From: Lingula anatina
Lineage: Eukaryota; Brachiopoda; Lingulata; Lingulida; Lingulidae
DNA length: 64,000 bases
Assembly: GCF_001039355.2 (NCBI RefSeq)
Contig: NW_019773514.1
Coordinates: forward strand, 70,593-134,592
Direction: 5' to 3'
Below the pieces are notes generated by a model that was not told where the DNA came from, searched no databases, and was given only the letters and a program-made list of their open reading frames with translations. Every line of letters begins with the position of its first letter. Position 1 is the stretch's first letter. The translations under genes and the position numbers were made by a program. Positions 51,573-63,676 of the stretch are shown in pieces.

Positions 51573-54006
51573 GTAAATGAAAAATAAGCTGCTCAAATTT
51601 TGGCAAGTAAGTGGTTAACAAATTACTTTATTTTTATTTTACATTTCAGGATGTCTTAAAGAAAGCCGAAAAAGTATTTGCTAAAGCGTCTAAACTATGC
51701 AGGGTATGTAAAAACATATGTCTGATAATAAAACAAACATTTATCAAGCAAGTATTGTTCCAGCACGCAGATTTTAAAATAATTCGATGTATAGTATCAG
51801 ACACAATCGTTACAGCTCGACAAGCATTTTCATTTTAACCCCTCATGGCAGAATACGAAGGTTTTATCAAGCCAGGCAAAAGACAGCATTGTATAACTAG
51901 ACAGTGCAGCAGTCCTCTGCATAGTGTAAAACCACACCTTAAAACAGGTTCATTAACGGGTTCAAACACTTCAAGTGTAGGACCACTATCACAATACACT
52001 ATCAGAATAAAACACACTCAAGTATGGCACAACTAACACAATACAACATTACAGAACAAAATACGAAAACCATTCCAGTACACAACACAATATGTAGTGA
52101 ATTTATGTCCCACATATAACATTTTCGTTTTAGATATCTAAAACTCTTTTGTCACAAACTTAGAAAAATCTTACCACTCACTCAAAACATTTCTAAATGT
52201 CATCAGCCATCTTCATCAGTCTCAACGAGTGTTAAGTTTTTTCTTAGTTTGATCAAAAATAGCTTTGATCTTTATTATCTGCAAACTGATGAATCTTTGT
52301 AAACAATAAATTTTTCACACACTCTATTCACAGAAATTTTTTTCATCACAGGTCATTAACTGTACCTACGACCAGGAGATCAAGATCTTACCAGAAGAGA
52401 GACATTTTGTGTGGTTTCTACAGCCACGAGATGCACAGATGATGCTGTTTGGGCCACGTAGAGGTTTGATGATTGTACTATTTTCCGCGTGTTTGTCTCG
52501 TATTGGTTTTGTTAACTGTCCCTACTTATAAACGTTGCATTTTGTTGTTGTTGTGACGAGAATGAGATGCAAAGATAAGTCTGTTGGGGTTAACTAGTAG
52601 GGATATTGTCTGTTGAAACTTGGTATTTTTTAACAGCAAATAGAAAATAGCGTTGACCAAAGCTATTTTTAATGTCAGTATTACAATATAACTTTCTTTA
52701 GGCCTAAATCTTTGTAACAGAGTCATAACTAAAATCCTGAATTATGAGACCTGTTCTCTCCTCTTCATCTAACCTTCTTACGCGAACGAATAAAAAGTCC
52801 AAAGAAAAGTAATATACCTCTGATATAACATTACATCCACACTCACGATCACACTTACGCACGCCCATCTTTTGATATGCCGGCAAAATGGCAAGCAATC
52901 AAACCATGACTCTACCAGTCTCGAGAGAGGCAGAATCAACCGACTCACATTTAATAACAAATTCCCATGTTTATTGTTTTCTCCCATTAGAAGTCCATAT
53001 CAAAACAGCAGCAAGCAGGGCGCTGGGCCTTCCTTTCTATCCTAAGAGGTATTCTGGTGGCCATGAGTCAGAGAAGGAAGGTAAATATGTTGACTGGTTG
53101 GCCTAATGATTAGATACAGTAGATATGCCGTTTAGAGAGACATGATAGTTCATAAAACTTTTGATGCGTTAAATCTGCTTTCACACGAATGCTGTGATTC
53201 ATTTTGGGGTATTTAGGCTGACTAATGTGATGGTTGGAATAAGTGAGAGGTGTTGAAAACGTCAATAAAAATCTTTCTGTCTTAAAGCCCAATATGTTTC
53301 TGCATACCCAATTATTTAATACTAGATGTTGAGTTTGCGAGGCTTACGGAGAGATGTGCATATCTGAAGGAATATCGTGTTCACATCTCCAATCTGTTCG
53401 GTCCAGTAATTTAACATTGACATTCGAATTGATTTTTCAGACAAGCGAAGAGTCGAATCTCTAGGAAACATATCCGCGGATAGTGGCGTAGAATTCAACG
53501 ACGTCCCGGAAGATTACATTTACGACGTTCCTCGGCGATTCGTTCGTGACGATCCACAGGTGGGCGAGCTCATTCAGCCATCGTCTGCAATTTGGAGCCA
53601 AAACCCACCCTTTTCACGCACACAACCAAGAGATCACAGGATTTACACAAAGAAAAACCCACTCTACGTGGGGGAAGATGCATATGCTGTCATGCATTCG
53701 CCACACCACCATCGCCTGAGCAAGGGAGCACATTACAGTTCCCATGGCGACCTTCCACGTGCAGGACGCCTAGCAACGTATGACTCCCTTGGCAACAACG
53801 CATACGGCTCTACGATGCAGTTGTATTCTGATCCACGATGGCGTCGTGAGGTGAATGGTAAAGAATTGCGAAATTTGGACAAAAAAGGTGGCAAGTATCA
53901 GAGGAAAGGGAAGAGGGATTCCGGTGGTATGGTTTTACAAGATCCCCCGTACAGAGCTTACACGGCACAATGGCTGGATGTTAACCAGATATATTACAGC
54001 ACGTGA
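45066..54006 (+). CDS. Paralogue B: PLP-dependent, cysteine desulfurase-like enzyme
   Basis: Exons: 45066-45101 (tentative), 45504-45606, 46508-46538, 47058-47174, 47533-47668, 48049-48180, 48507-48648, 48785-48824, 49077-49135, 49497-49681, 49842-50093, 50540-50601, 50747-50785, 50989-51100, 51331-51483, 51650-51703, 52352-52463, 52991-53080, 53441-54006 (TGA). The sum is 2421 nt (806 aa). Family marks in order: G-S-G-T-T-G (PLP phosphate), E-H-H-S-N (histidine that stacks on PLP), W-D-Y-A-A-G (aspartate to the pyridine N), S-P-H-K with Lys257 as Schiff-base lysine, and R-G-G-C-A-C-A-G-P with Cys405 aligned to SufS Cys364. This suggests a group II cysteine desulfurase-like reaction on cysteine or a related substrate. 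No targeting signal is evident. The tail after residue ~618 is probably disordered. The exact substrate is unknown. Confidence 0.85.
49077..49135 (+). CDS. Paralogue B exon 9: PLP-lysine exon
   Basis: This 59-bp exon encodes Y-K-D-A-V-F-C-S-P-H-K-F-I-G-G-V-G-T-P-G. The AAA at 49108-49110 is the lysine predicted to hold PLP, in the S-x-H-K-x-x-G context typical of aminotransferase class V enzymes. It is one of the four exons missing from paralogue A in this assembly. Confidence 0.85.
51506..51571. repeat. Compound (CT)n(CA)n microsatellite in intron of B
   Basis: A CT run followed directly by a CA run, starting about 23 bases after the donor of exon 51331-51483. Confidence 0.9.
53441..54006 (+). 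CDS. Paralogue B last exon: unusual C-terminal tail
   Basis: The exon encodes 187 residues without a known fold, rich in R, S, H, P and Y. It shares islands with the tail of A: R-V-E-S-L..A-D-S-G-V-E-F-N-D versus S-V-E-S-L..T-D-S-G-V-E-S-N-D; S-S-H-G-D-L-P-R-A-G versus G-S-Y-G-D-L-S-R-T-G; and near the end Y-R-A-Y-T-A-Q-W-L-D-V-N-Q versus Y-E-A-Y-R-T-Q-W-L-V-L-N-Q. The islands look like short binding or regulatory motifs kept after duplication. Confidence 0.8.
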
Positions 54007-54291
54007 ACTGTAATGAATTCAAAGAAAAAATGCATCAAAAGAAACACGATGAATGATTAATGATTCCCTTTTGGTACTATGAGTATTTTTTATAAATTCT
54101 TTTTGTACTTTAAAACTCCATAAAATTTCGATATTAGAAGCTTTAATTTAATACCAAGTGGACCTGTAGATAAACATAAATACTATTCGTAAAAAAAAAT
54201 CACGGGAGAAAATAAGAAACCTTGAAGCTGGACCTGACCATACCAAAACAGGACAATCTGTTAGTGAGCTGTCACCTTACGGCCGTTCCCT

Positions 54292-54297
54292 AATAAA
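54292..54297 (+). terminator. Candidate poly(A) signal of paralogue B
   Basis: AATAAA 285 bases after the stop at 54004-54006. Confidence 0.45.
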
Positions 54298-54319
54298 AAT
54301 ATGGTGGCAAGAGTAAAAT

Positions 54320-57300
54320 CCTTAGACTGAGAAATGTAGAACAAAAGAACATTTTCTGGGTTATAGTGCCACAGTGTAACTCAGATTTGCGTCTGAAAAA
54401 AAACAGTAGGTATTGCTAGCTTCACAGTTTGTTAGAAGTCTTGTGCTTTGAAATTCTGGGTATTATTATTTTCAGCAAGGAGTTGCCTGCGATTTCACCT
54501 CTCAGAACTGAGGGAATTAACGCAAAGGCAGTTATTAAAATAATTGACCTTTAGCGTCAAGGGACTCAAGGCACCGAGTAAATTTCATCTTAACGCTTAA
54601 CTCAGCGCAGAAAAAGATAGATAAAACCGGCGTGTTAAAACATATCCACGCTACAAATGTCAGCAATCCAATAAGCTGTAATCAGATAAACAAGAGGAAC
54701 ACGTGGGGAGAATAAACGTTTTCCAGCAGTTGTACAGGGTGCTGGGAAAATATAAGTACTGCATATTTTAAGAGTTGTGTTTTTTAAACCTTGATACCAT
54801 AATCGGAGGAAAAACTAGCAAAAATGCATAATTATATTTGTCGGCACACTTTACCTGACACATTCCATAGTCTTTTTACTCATAAAAGATAGGCAACAAA
54901 ATCTGTCAGATTTACAACAACGTTACTTATCATATTTTCACTATCTCTGACGTTTATTTGAATTACAGCCATCTGCCAATCGTGGGCTTATTATAAGTGG
55001 CAGCAATACGAGTTAAGTGAGTGAGCGAGTACACGAATTTTCGTCAAACCGTGTACAGCAACAGAAAACACAACCCTATGTTAATTTCACGTACGTCACG
55101 AATAAACGTGATAATTTTCCGTCGTTAGAGACGGCATTTCTGTAACCCGAAATAAAGAGATCTGAAGTGTTCAACCAACCATGCGGCGTTGTCCATACCT
55201 GACAATAGAATTGGGCACGTAACTAGTTGATGTAAGGTAAGTCGAAGTGTGAATCCAATTAAGTGTTTTGTCCGATGAAGATGTTATTTTGTTTACAAAA
55301 AAAAAAAAAAAACAATCGAGCAAAAGCTGGAATAACGGGAAGTGTTTATGACTTAAGGAATGAAAGGAAATATATACACTTTATATGAATCTAGCCAGGT
55401 ACAAGTAACTCTCTGAATGTGGTTCGTAATTCCATAAAAACAATCGCTGGAAGTCAATAACAGTCGCACATAGTATTATGCATAGTAAAGGCAGCATTCT
55501 GTGCATTGGGAAACTAGAACCTTGAGCTGTGAAACAAGCCCACCCTCCCTGATTCCTGAAATCCACCAGCTAGATAGTGTATAAACAGTCGTGGTGGCTA
55601 TCCATGCATTGTTTTACTTAACTCAAGAACTCACAATACTAGTAAAAATACGATCACATAGACACGGTCGGGTTCACGTTTACTGATACATTCATTGTGA
55701 TTATAAAAGAGTTAATCGGGCCTGTTGAATACATATAAAATGAAGAAAGTCAATAGTATAGAATTAATAGATACACAGTATTCAAGATTTTTCTCAGTTT
55801 AAATGTAAGTGCTAATTCTTTTAAATGAATATAAAACTTTTCGTATTGAGGTTTGACTTAGTGGCAACAAGCCAAAGAAAATGCGTTTACACTAAATATT
55901 TAAGTTGCCATATGAACTGGCATTACATAAACTAATAAAAACACGCAATACTGCCACAGGGCTGACTAATTCACAAGGCAATTGTTTTCCACCAGAATAA
56001 ATCTGCTGCGAGTTTACCACGTATTGTAATCGTTATCTTCGCCTTCTGTTCTCAAAATTCGATAAAGCCGAGTCTTATTTCTCCTAGTGCGTCAGAACCT
56101 AGGGCAGTTTATACATGATTCGAACCAGGAGCGAAGTCAAATTTGAACCAATTGGCGGACACTGGTCAGCTGAGCGTGTGTTGTAGGGATAAGGTGTGAT
56201 GACACCTGGCGATTTAAAATATCCCGGCAAGTTAAGGTAGAATTCGAGACTGCGTGCTTTGCAATTGAAGTACGTACATTTAAAGACTAGCGAACGCACG
56301 TGTTAAGAAGTGAAGGCTTTTCGTGTCAAATAATGTTAATTTTGTGATCAGTTATTGTTATATTACCTACAAGTGACGTGTATGCAACATTAAAAGCACA
56401 GTTGTTGTAACAGGAACATCGAGGTTTGATATCCAATGCTCCCTAAAACGCGCTTAGAGACTATACTACACCACAATTAAAAGGTGAAGTTTGCACAGGA
56501 CATGAGGGGAAGGGGAGAATATATAATACAGTAGTAAATTGTTATTTGCACACCAATATTGGTGTCCAAAAAAAAACAAAAGGCTTCAGGGAATGAGGAT
56601 ACGGTTAAATTGAACAATTGTTTTGAAGAAATTATTATCGTAAATTTGAACAGTGAAATGCATTGCATGGGTGACTGTATCATGCATGGGAATCAGTTCG
56701 CAAATAAATAACATCCGCTTAGGTAAAATAACGGGTGGTATCTGCAAGTAGAACTGATTGAAAAATGAGGTACTTCAAACAAAGCATTTATCATTTAACC
56801 CATGGTCGCGCACGAATTCTGAAAAGTGTGGATAATGTATTTCTTGCGGCACAAACGTTGTGTTATATTTGAGGTGAATTATGCGTCTGTGAGTGTTTTC
56901 ATACAGGGATCAAACAAACAGATCTAAATACCGCAGACTCAGGGACCTGAAACGACTAAAGCCACAAATGGGTCTTTTGCAAAACTGTTTTAAAATGTCT
57001 GAGTCGTCTAATTTGCGTTTCAGAGAGTAGCTATAAGGCTGGTATTTTTCGGTATTTTAAATGAGCTACACGAGCAAATTGTCATGTCAACAGCATTTAA
57101 TGTAGGCCAACCGTTCGAAGAGCGCAGAAAATCCAATATCTCAAAGTCGACTTTATCGGCTATCAAGTCCAAAAGTTAGGCTTCTGATATATGAAGACTC
57201 TTCGCTCCCTCAGGACTATACAAAACCAATCAACAGACCTGATATTAAACAGCACTTGGTTTGTTTACATTGATCAAATTTATATGAATGACGTGGGGGC

Positions 57301-58260
57301 GTCCCACGTTGCAGCAGCAAGTTCCCTTTTTTTACCAAATGCTCTCCGTTGCAGGAGGCCTGTTCTTAGAATGAGTTATTGTTCAACCCTAACGCTTATA
57401 ATTACGTTTAAAAATGCGTAATCTTTTTTATTTTTCATCACCTTCAAACCTCTGAAGCACAGAGAAGCTGCGTAATAATTGCTAATAAGAAAGTGCTTCA
57501 GGTTCCTACAGTTGGTGACTCAAAATCTTGGTAGAGGAGGGGTAGGAAGATGGTTTCCATGTTGTTCATTTTTAGTGAATAGTCTAGTATACCGTTGGCG
57601 CGTATTTTGTTGAGCACAAAAAAGAAAACGTCTAAGTATGCCGTCGTGAACATTCTTCGCACACTTCTTGGAACGTGCTACCAAGCACGCACGTACGCAC
57701 GCACACGAACCATCTTGTACAGTATGTAACAGCTGCAAACCTCCAAATGGATAAATAAGATCCAGTTGATCCACCTCTTAGTTCTTTTTGAAGATCGTTA
57801 AATCTATCCCTCATCTGATATAAGGCTTAAAGGGGTTATTTTTAGTCAGCCAGAGGATAAAGTGGTCTTTTTCATCGCCTGTTTGGAGCATTAACTCAAC
57901 AATAAAGTGAAAATGACTGAGCTGAAAGTAATTTCTGTGCGAGCCCTGACAAGCAATTGAATCCATCACGTCTACCTTTGCCGGTATCAGAATTAATGAT
58001 CACTGAAAAGATCAACCCACGTTGCCTGACCCTGTGCAAAGGAAAAAGGGATATGAGCGTAGGTGTCTTTTGATCAAAAGGAATAAAAATCTTGACTCTC
58101 ATGCCTTGGGCCTGTATAACTGTTTTTTTTCCAACTTCAGATTTTAATGCTATGTACAGTACCTATCCGCTATCATGTTACGTAGCAAAGATTTGATTGC
58201 TTTATTCGCTTCACAGTCTAATGATAGTTCTGCGCTTTAGATGCTTTATTTATTATATGT
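54320..58260. other. Intergenic, no gene seen
   Basis: About 3.9 kb without convincing exons on either strand; open frames are under 90 codons with no domain or splice partner. It should hold the promoter of the secreted-protein gene at 58321. A good acceptor (ATGTATTGCAG) at about 58266 suggests that its 5' UTR begins in an upstream exon. Confidence 0.45.
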
Positions 58261-58320
58261 ATTGCAGTTCAACCGTCTGCCAGAAAGTGCTTCAGCGATT
58301 CAAAACACGCCACACAAAAT

Positions 58321-59310
58321 ATGAAGCGCCATCTATGGGTAACTTTCACGGTTCTGCTCGTGCTGCAAACGTTTCACCCGGTCGTCTGCTATCATCTGCA
58401 CGATCTTCAAGCCTTCATGGCGACGGGGAGGCTCGAAGGAACTGGCCGTCGGGAAAATCGAAAGGAAACCCCGTGGATTAAGTCGGCAAATTCCTACAAC
58501 GGCCGAAAGCAAGGATACCAACCGTTTCCAGTAATTTTTGATCTGCAGCAGCGCCAGCAAGCGCAAGAGTTGGTCCAGAAAATTGTGAACAAACTACGCT
58601 TGTTGATGTCCAAGCCAAACCTTGATGCGCTCATGAACACTCTAGATTGCGACGACCCTACACACGGTAATAAGAATTATTCATTTCATTTATGCCTAAA
58701 TAATATAATATTTTGTTTCCGATCAATAATTTAGACTGCGTAGTTTCTATCATGGCTGGCAAAACTTATATTAAATTGATAATTGTGATTAGCGTTCTTT
58801 TTTATATTTTTTTAACAAAGGCGGGATTTTTTTATTGAACTTAGTCTATGTCTGTATTTCGGTATATAGAATTTATGATTTGAGATTCCCTTATCCCCCC
58901 CTCTCAAAATACAGTGAGGTGCAGTAGGGCCTAAACATCTACTTCCTCAATTGAAAGTGTTTTGTTAAAACGGTTTTGAGCGCGACTGAAAGTACCGTAT
59001 GTTTTTTTCCGTTTCATTTAAAGGGCACTCTGGCGGACTCCTCCCTGTTCCTCACTCAAACGACTTCCACGAGGCGGCCTTGGTGTTACTGCTGGCGTTG
59101 GCCGGGTGCCCCGCCCAGAGTGAAGAGAGGCTCCAGAGAGCTATAGCGACCAGCGGCCTGGACGCCGTGATCCAGTTACTGAAGGATATGCACACGCTCA
59201 CGAGCAGCATCCCTGTTTATAAGCCCTCCCCACCTCCTGAAAAGGTCGAACTGAAAACAGAACAAGGGGGAAAACCCAGATTTTTGTTGACGCCTAACGA
59301 TTTGGTTTGA
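58321..59310 (+). CDS. Small secreted protein of unknown function
   Basis: Two coding exons, 58321-58666 and 59024-59310, joined in phase 1 at GT-AG sites, give 210 aa. Residues 1-23 form a clear signal peptide (K-R-H start, hydrophobic core, V-V-C end). The mature part has G-R-R and N-R-K basic sites, then N-G-R-K before Q-G-Y-Q-P-F-P-V-I-F, so a peptide precursor cut at dibasic sites and amidated is possible. It then has a helical stretch, only two cysteines in the mature chain (L-D-C-D-D and L-A-G-C-P), and a proline/charged tail. I do not recognise the family. The start is chosen because it opens the signal peptide. Confidence 0.75.
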
Positions 59311-59777
59311 TGGGATGGGAGTGTTTAATTTCCGCGTGGAAGGAAGAAAGAACTGGCGTGTACGCTTCAAAACGTCCCGGTGTAAAAAAACTGATGGTCC
59401 GTGTAATAGACACTCCGTCCTACATAAGATCCGTACAGGTTAGGGCTAACATGATGTAATCGGGCTCTGTATCAAAAAGGACTCGTGCGACACCGGGATA
59501 GGTGCCTTGTTTTTTAAGATCTTGTTTTTTAAGACCTTGTATGCACCCGAACGTATATTTCTGGTAATCTTAATCAAAGCGACTTTCAAATAGAACGACA
59601 ACGTTCAAGAAATTTCAACTAGAATGCAATAATCTAGATACAAAGATTGGATCAAAAGTGACGCAGAGATATCAGAACCATGCGGCAAACGTAAATAAGC
59701 ACTCAGCCCACCCATCTGCAAGTCCACTTGCCCCCACTGCATTTATGTAACTTCTTGTGAATCAATACTAATTATTC

Positions 59778-59783
59778 AATAAA
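59778..59783 (+). terminator. Poly(A) signal of the secreted-protein gene
   Basis: AATAAA 468 bases after the stop, on the + strand. It faces the - strand signal at 59824-59829. Confidence 0.6.
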
Positions 59784-59823
59784 TATACCACCAGACTCGC
59801 ACCAAGTAATCACTCTCAAAACC

Positions 59824-59829
59824 TTTATT
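59824..59829 (-). terminator. Poly(A) signal of the RING-H2 ligase gene
   Basis: TTTATT on + is AATAAA on -. The 3' UTR would run from 60513 down to about 59800. Confidence 0.55.
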
Positions 59830-60513
59830 GCATATAAAATAGCGAAAACGTGAAGTAACATATACAAAACACAAATTCGTCCAAATAAGATTTTTCAAAA
59901 AATTAAAATTGGGCACACAAAGGGACGTACAGAACTGGTAGCGATACATATGCATACTATTGTTTTATAACGCTTCTCTGAATTGATAATGTGTAATGAT
60001 TCAGCGCTGAAATGTAAACTGTACTTATAAGATTCGTAGCAGTTCTTAGACAAGATATGACCATAACAAAATTATAGTTTTAGAATCCTTGTAAAATATA
60101 AAAGTTAAAAAAACGCACATCTATGGCATTGTTCTCGAACCGTTCAGAGCGAATCCCATCTTAAGCCGCTACTTATATATCAGCCAGCAAAAATAAACAA
60201 CGAAGTAACATAACTCAACGCAGTTCATTTCCAATATTTGGACAGCGCTTGCTATCATTTTGATATAATGCCATAAAATTTTGGATTCTACAGCTCAATT
60301 GCCCATTGTGCATCAACTTAGCAGTCTTCATAATTGTCACAACTAACGCATTCTCCACTAAAGCAATATACAGCCACCAAAGTGACAGCTGCTGGCTATT
60401 AATAAATCCGTTCTTCACGAAAACCAGACTCGGACCCAAACCAAATGAAACAGACACAGTGTCGGTGTGAACTTGACCAGTTCCCCCTTGTATCCCAGTG
60501 ACCAGTGGTCAGT
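59830..60513 (-). other. 3' UTR of the RING-H2 ligase gene
   Basis: About 680 bases of non-coding, AT-rich sequence between the stop codon and the predicted poly(A) site. Confidence 0.5.
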
Positions 60514-60603
60514 CTACTTGAGGTTAGGGAAGTCCTCTGGCAGCAGAGCATGCACTCTACAGGTGGGGCAGGTGCTCTGCTCTCGGAACCACTTGCTGAT
60601 GCA
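60514..60603 (-). CDS. Last exon of the RING-H2 ligase
   Basis: It encodes the second half of the RING finger (C-I-S-K-W-F to C-P-T-C) and the 14 final residues. The intron splits the finger exactly before its sixth zinc ligand (T|C), so both exons are needed for a working domain. Confidence 0.85.
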   Translation of the reverse strand, partial: CISKWFREQSTCPTCRVHALLPEDFPNLK

Positions 60604-63368
60604 CTGGAACGAACAGAGGGATGCATACTACGACTGAGTCAAATATTTAATTTTGTTCAGTATACAAGTAACCATTTACTGATATGTTAGAATGAACAGA
60701 GAGGTACAGTACAATAATAATAACTAATTGACTAATTCAAAGGTATAATTCTTGCCATAGAAATGTACTTTATTTGAGGGAAAGAGAACACTTTTGGTTC
60801 CATGTCAGCTCAGAAACCCAAGCCAACAGCTTAAAACCTCAATCAGAATTAAATTCTGAGTGATAAAATCAATAAGCAAAGTTACAACTATCCTCAGGCC
60901 TCCAGCCACTGGGGCTTTCCCCACAAACCCAAGAAGACTGTACCCAAGTACCTCAACCCCTGCCACACGTCTCAACCTACCGTCCTATGAAAGCGGTGTT
61001 TACAGTCCAGTCTGGCGGTGGTGGCGGGGGTCAGTTCCTCGTGACAGATTATACAGGGGTCCACTTCCTCCTCAAACAACTCCTGGGAGTTGTCCTCTGA
61101 CCCCAGGGTGGGGAGGGAGGGGGAAACTTGGGGGATATTACTAACAACACTACTGCTGCTGCTGCTGTTGCCTTGGTTACCGTAGCTGAAACCAGGGGGA
61201 AGAGTTGGACGGGACATCTGATTTGGCATGGGTTTCCCCTGGTTCTGTAGAATCATAGAGGCAGTGCTGTGAATGATCTCCTCTAATGCCATCCCTGACA
61301 ATGACCCTCCACGAGATTCCCGAAGATCTTGGATCTTTTGGGTGATTTCAGTCCTAAAAGTGTAAGAGTGGGTATATGTATAAGGAAAATGTTGACATTT
61401 AGATAGATTTGGAGGCTCTCTTAATTAACAAACTGTGTAAATGAAGATCAAAATGGCTGTAAAATAAGCCGGTGACAAAATAATCTAAATTTTTTTGAAT
61501 AGATTAAATATTACATGAGTTTAAGTCAATTTTAGTGTCACCAGGCATACAGAAGATAGGTAACAGGTCACATAAATTTACCTGGAGATCTGAGGAAACA
61601 TGGACGTCAGAGTCAGCATGATCTTCTCAAAGCTATTCCTGGGTGTCCCACTGCCTATGGGGCGCTGAGGTGCTTGTGGCACTGTCCCAACAGGTGGCAC
61701 TGCTCCCGGCAAATTTGGCACAGGTCGGGCAGGTGGCAGACCTAGTGGCGGGGGTGTTGTTGTTGTTGCTGTGAGTGGCGCCACCTGCTGTCCCTGTTGT
61801 AGTCCAGGGGGCAGCTGCGGCTGCTGGGGAAAACTCCCAAGAGATGCAGAGCCCAGGGAAGGTGTTGGAAACCCTGGGGTCACAGTCTGGGGTGCTGCCG
61901 CTGCTGTTGCTGTCAAATTTGGAGGACGGGCTATTGGTCGTGAAGGTGGCACTAATGGTGGATACATCGAGGGGGGTCCACCCATTTGTGATAACATACC
62001 AGGGGTAAGATTCATCTGAAATGGTTACATTTTCAATTTTTAATAATAATAATAATAGTAAAATTATTATAATACATGAAAAAGAAAGCTTCAGCAGTAT
62101 GTAATGTTCAACTTTATCATTTTCAAAACCACATCATTAACTACTGTTTGCACACGGATTAATACACAGATGTTGGCACAACACACTAACACACGACTGC
62201 ACACATGTACAAATGAATACATTTTTTTCTGTGTCAAAAACAAATATACACACACACATGCACACACACACATATATGACCCAAGTTACAGATCTACTCA
62301 CCCCTGGCATCATGGGCGGGGCAGGGGGTGGTTTGGGGATTTGTAATTCAGGCAGAGATGCCAGTTCTCTGCCACTTTCTACCATCTTGATTTGTTCTTG
62401 AAATTCATTCTGAAATAATAAAAATAATAACGATCATAAAAATTATATCAAAATGTAGCAGCTGGAGTATTAGTCAGCTTTCACTTTCAATTTCTGCACT
62501 CTGTATCTATAGCATTGAATTTAATACCTGTTAAAGAAATAGAACACAGAAATAAAGAATGAGTTCTGAAACACTCTTTCTGAAACCCCATCCCCTTTTT
62601 TTTCTCCTTTTTATCTCATTCGTGACAACAGAATGTTAAACAAGAAACGCATACCAATGACTGGTTTATAAGTTCCTGTAATTTCTTCACCATAGCTTCC
62701 CACTGTTCATAAGAAGTCTGCAGTGGAGGGGGGACTGGGTGGTGCTCATCCTGTAACCTACAGATAATAAAAAATAGACAGTAAGGCTGGCAGATATACA
62801 GTTGCTGAACAAATGAAGGTTTAATGGGTAACGTTTAGGGAATTAAGTCTTCAAAACTTCTTTTCAAGTATCAGTTAAACAAACTTGATGAACTTAAACA
62901 AAGTGAAGAAAGTCCAAACAACTCACTTCTGAATTCCTTTTCCAAGGTAAGTAAGATACAGCTGTGCATCTCTTAAACTCCTGGACAAAAAGTCTGTTCC
63001 CACTTCTTGTTTTACCCTCAGTACTTGGACCTACAGAAACCACAAAACAACGTACAAAACATATACAAGACAGGTTGTTCATCTAAGTACATAAAATATA
63101 ATTATATCAAAAACAAACTTTCAGGTACAGGCATTTCAGTATCTGTCAATATCTGTCCACTTGCTTCAATAATTTATCTTACCACTTTTGAAGATATGTG
63201 GAGAATGCTTTAAACAAATGCAAAGATATAAAACAGCGAGTATAGGTAAACAATGAAATCAATAACATGCAAATGCACACGAGGCCTTGTACTAACACAT
63301 GCAGGTGCACATGCATGCATGTATGGGCAGGTATTCACTTCAGCCAGATGAGAACTGGTCCTTTCTTT

Positions 63369-63399
<31 letters not shown>

Positions 63400-63676
63400 T
63401 GCACGCACACACACACATGCATGCACACACACACACACACACACATGCATGCACATACACACACATGCACATAATACACACACAATACACACAGAGAGAC
63501 AGGAACCTACCTCAGCCAGCTGGGCCCTGGTCCTTTCTTTATTCACTTGACTTGAGAGGACCTCCAGCTGTTCATGTGTTTTAAGTCTATCTGTGTTGGA
63601 TTTGTCGCGATCAGAGTTAATCTGTTGGTAGAGTTCCAACACTTTCTGGTCTCTTGCTGATATTTGTTCAATAAAT
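60514..63676 (-). CDS. C-terminal part of a DZIP3/TTC3-like RING-H2 E3 ubiquitin ligase
   Basis: Exons in transcript order: 63676-63511, 63030-62927, 62757-62655, 62409-62302, 62015-61582, 61353-60981, 60603-60514 (stop TAG). All splice sites are GT-AG and phases agree; the 5' part lies beyond the window. The protein runs: coiled coil (E-L-Y-Q-Q-I..E-Q-L-E-V-L), a second helical segment, a long Pro/Gln/Thr-rich linker, then a RING-H2 finger: C-I-I-C, C-K-H-R-F-H-R-T-C, C-P-T-C (C3H2C3 complete). The end C-P-T-C-R-V-H-A-L-L-P-E-D-F-P closely matches my memory of the vertebrate DZIP3 C-terminus. It would transfer ubiquitin from an E2 to bound substrates. Family assignment is likely; orthology is not tested. 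Confidence 0.8.
63335..63372 (-). pseudogene. Fragment duplicate of a ligase exon
   Basis: On the - strand this encodes V-N-K-E-R-T-S-S-H-L-A-E, matching V-N-K-E-R-T-R-A-Q-L-A-E at the 3' end of exon 63511-63676. It lies in the next intron, directly beside a long (CA)n tract, and lacks the rest of the exon. Confidence 0.7.
63373..63485. repeat. (CA)n-rich microsatellite in ligase intron
   Basis: Interrupted CA repeat with GCATG breaks, lying between the real exon and its fragment duplicate. Confidence 0.9.

Noticed and set aside
51139-51621. A 160-codon - strand frame
   Set aside because: It is antisense to exon 51331-51483 and to the CT/CA microsatellite, with no domain.
63210-63485. Cys/Val-rich 91-codon frame on the - strand
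   Set aside because: It is mostly a translation of the CA microsatellite; only the short exon-fragment match inside it is meaningful.
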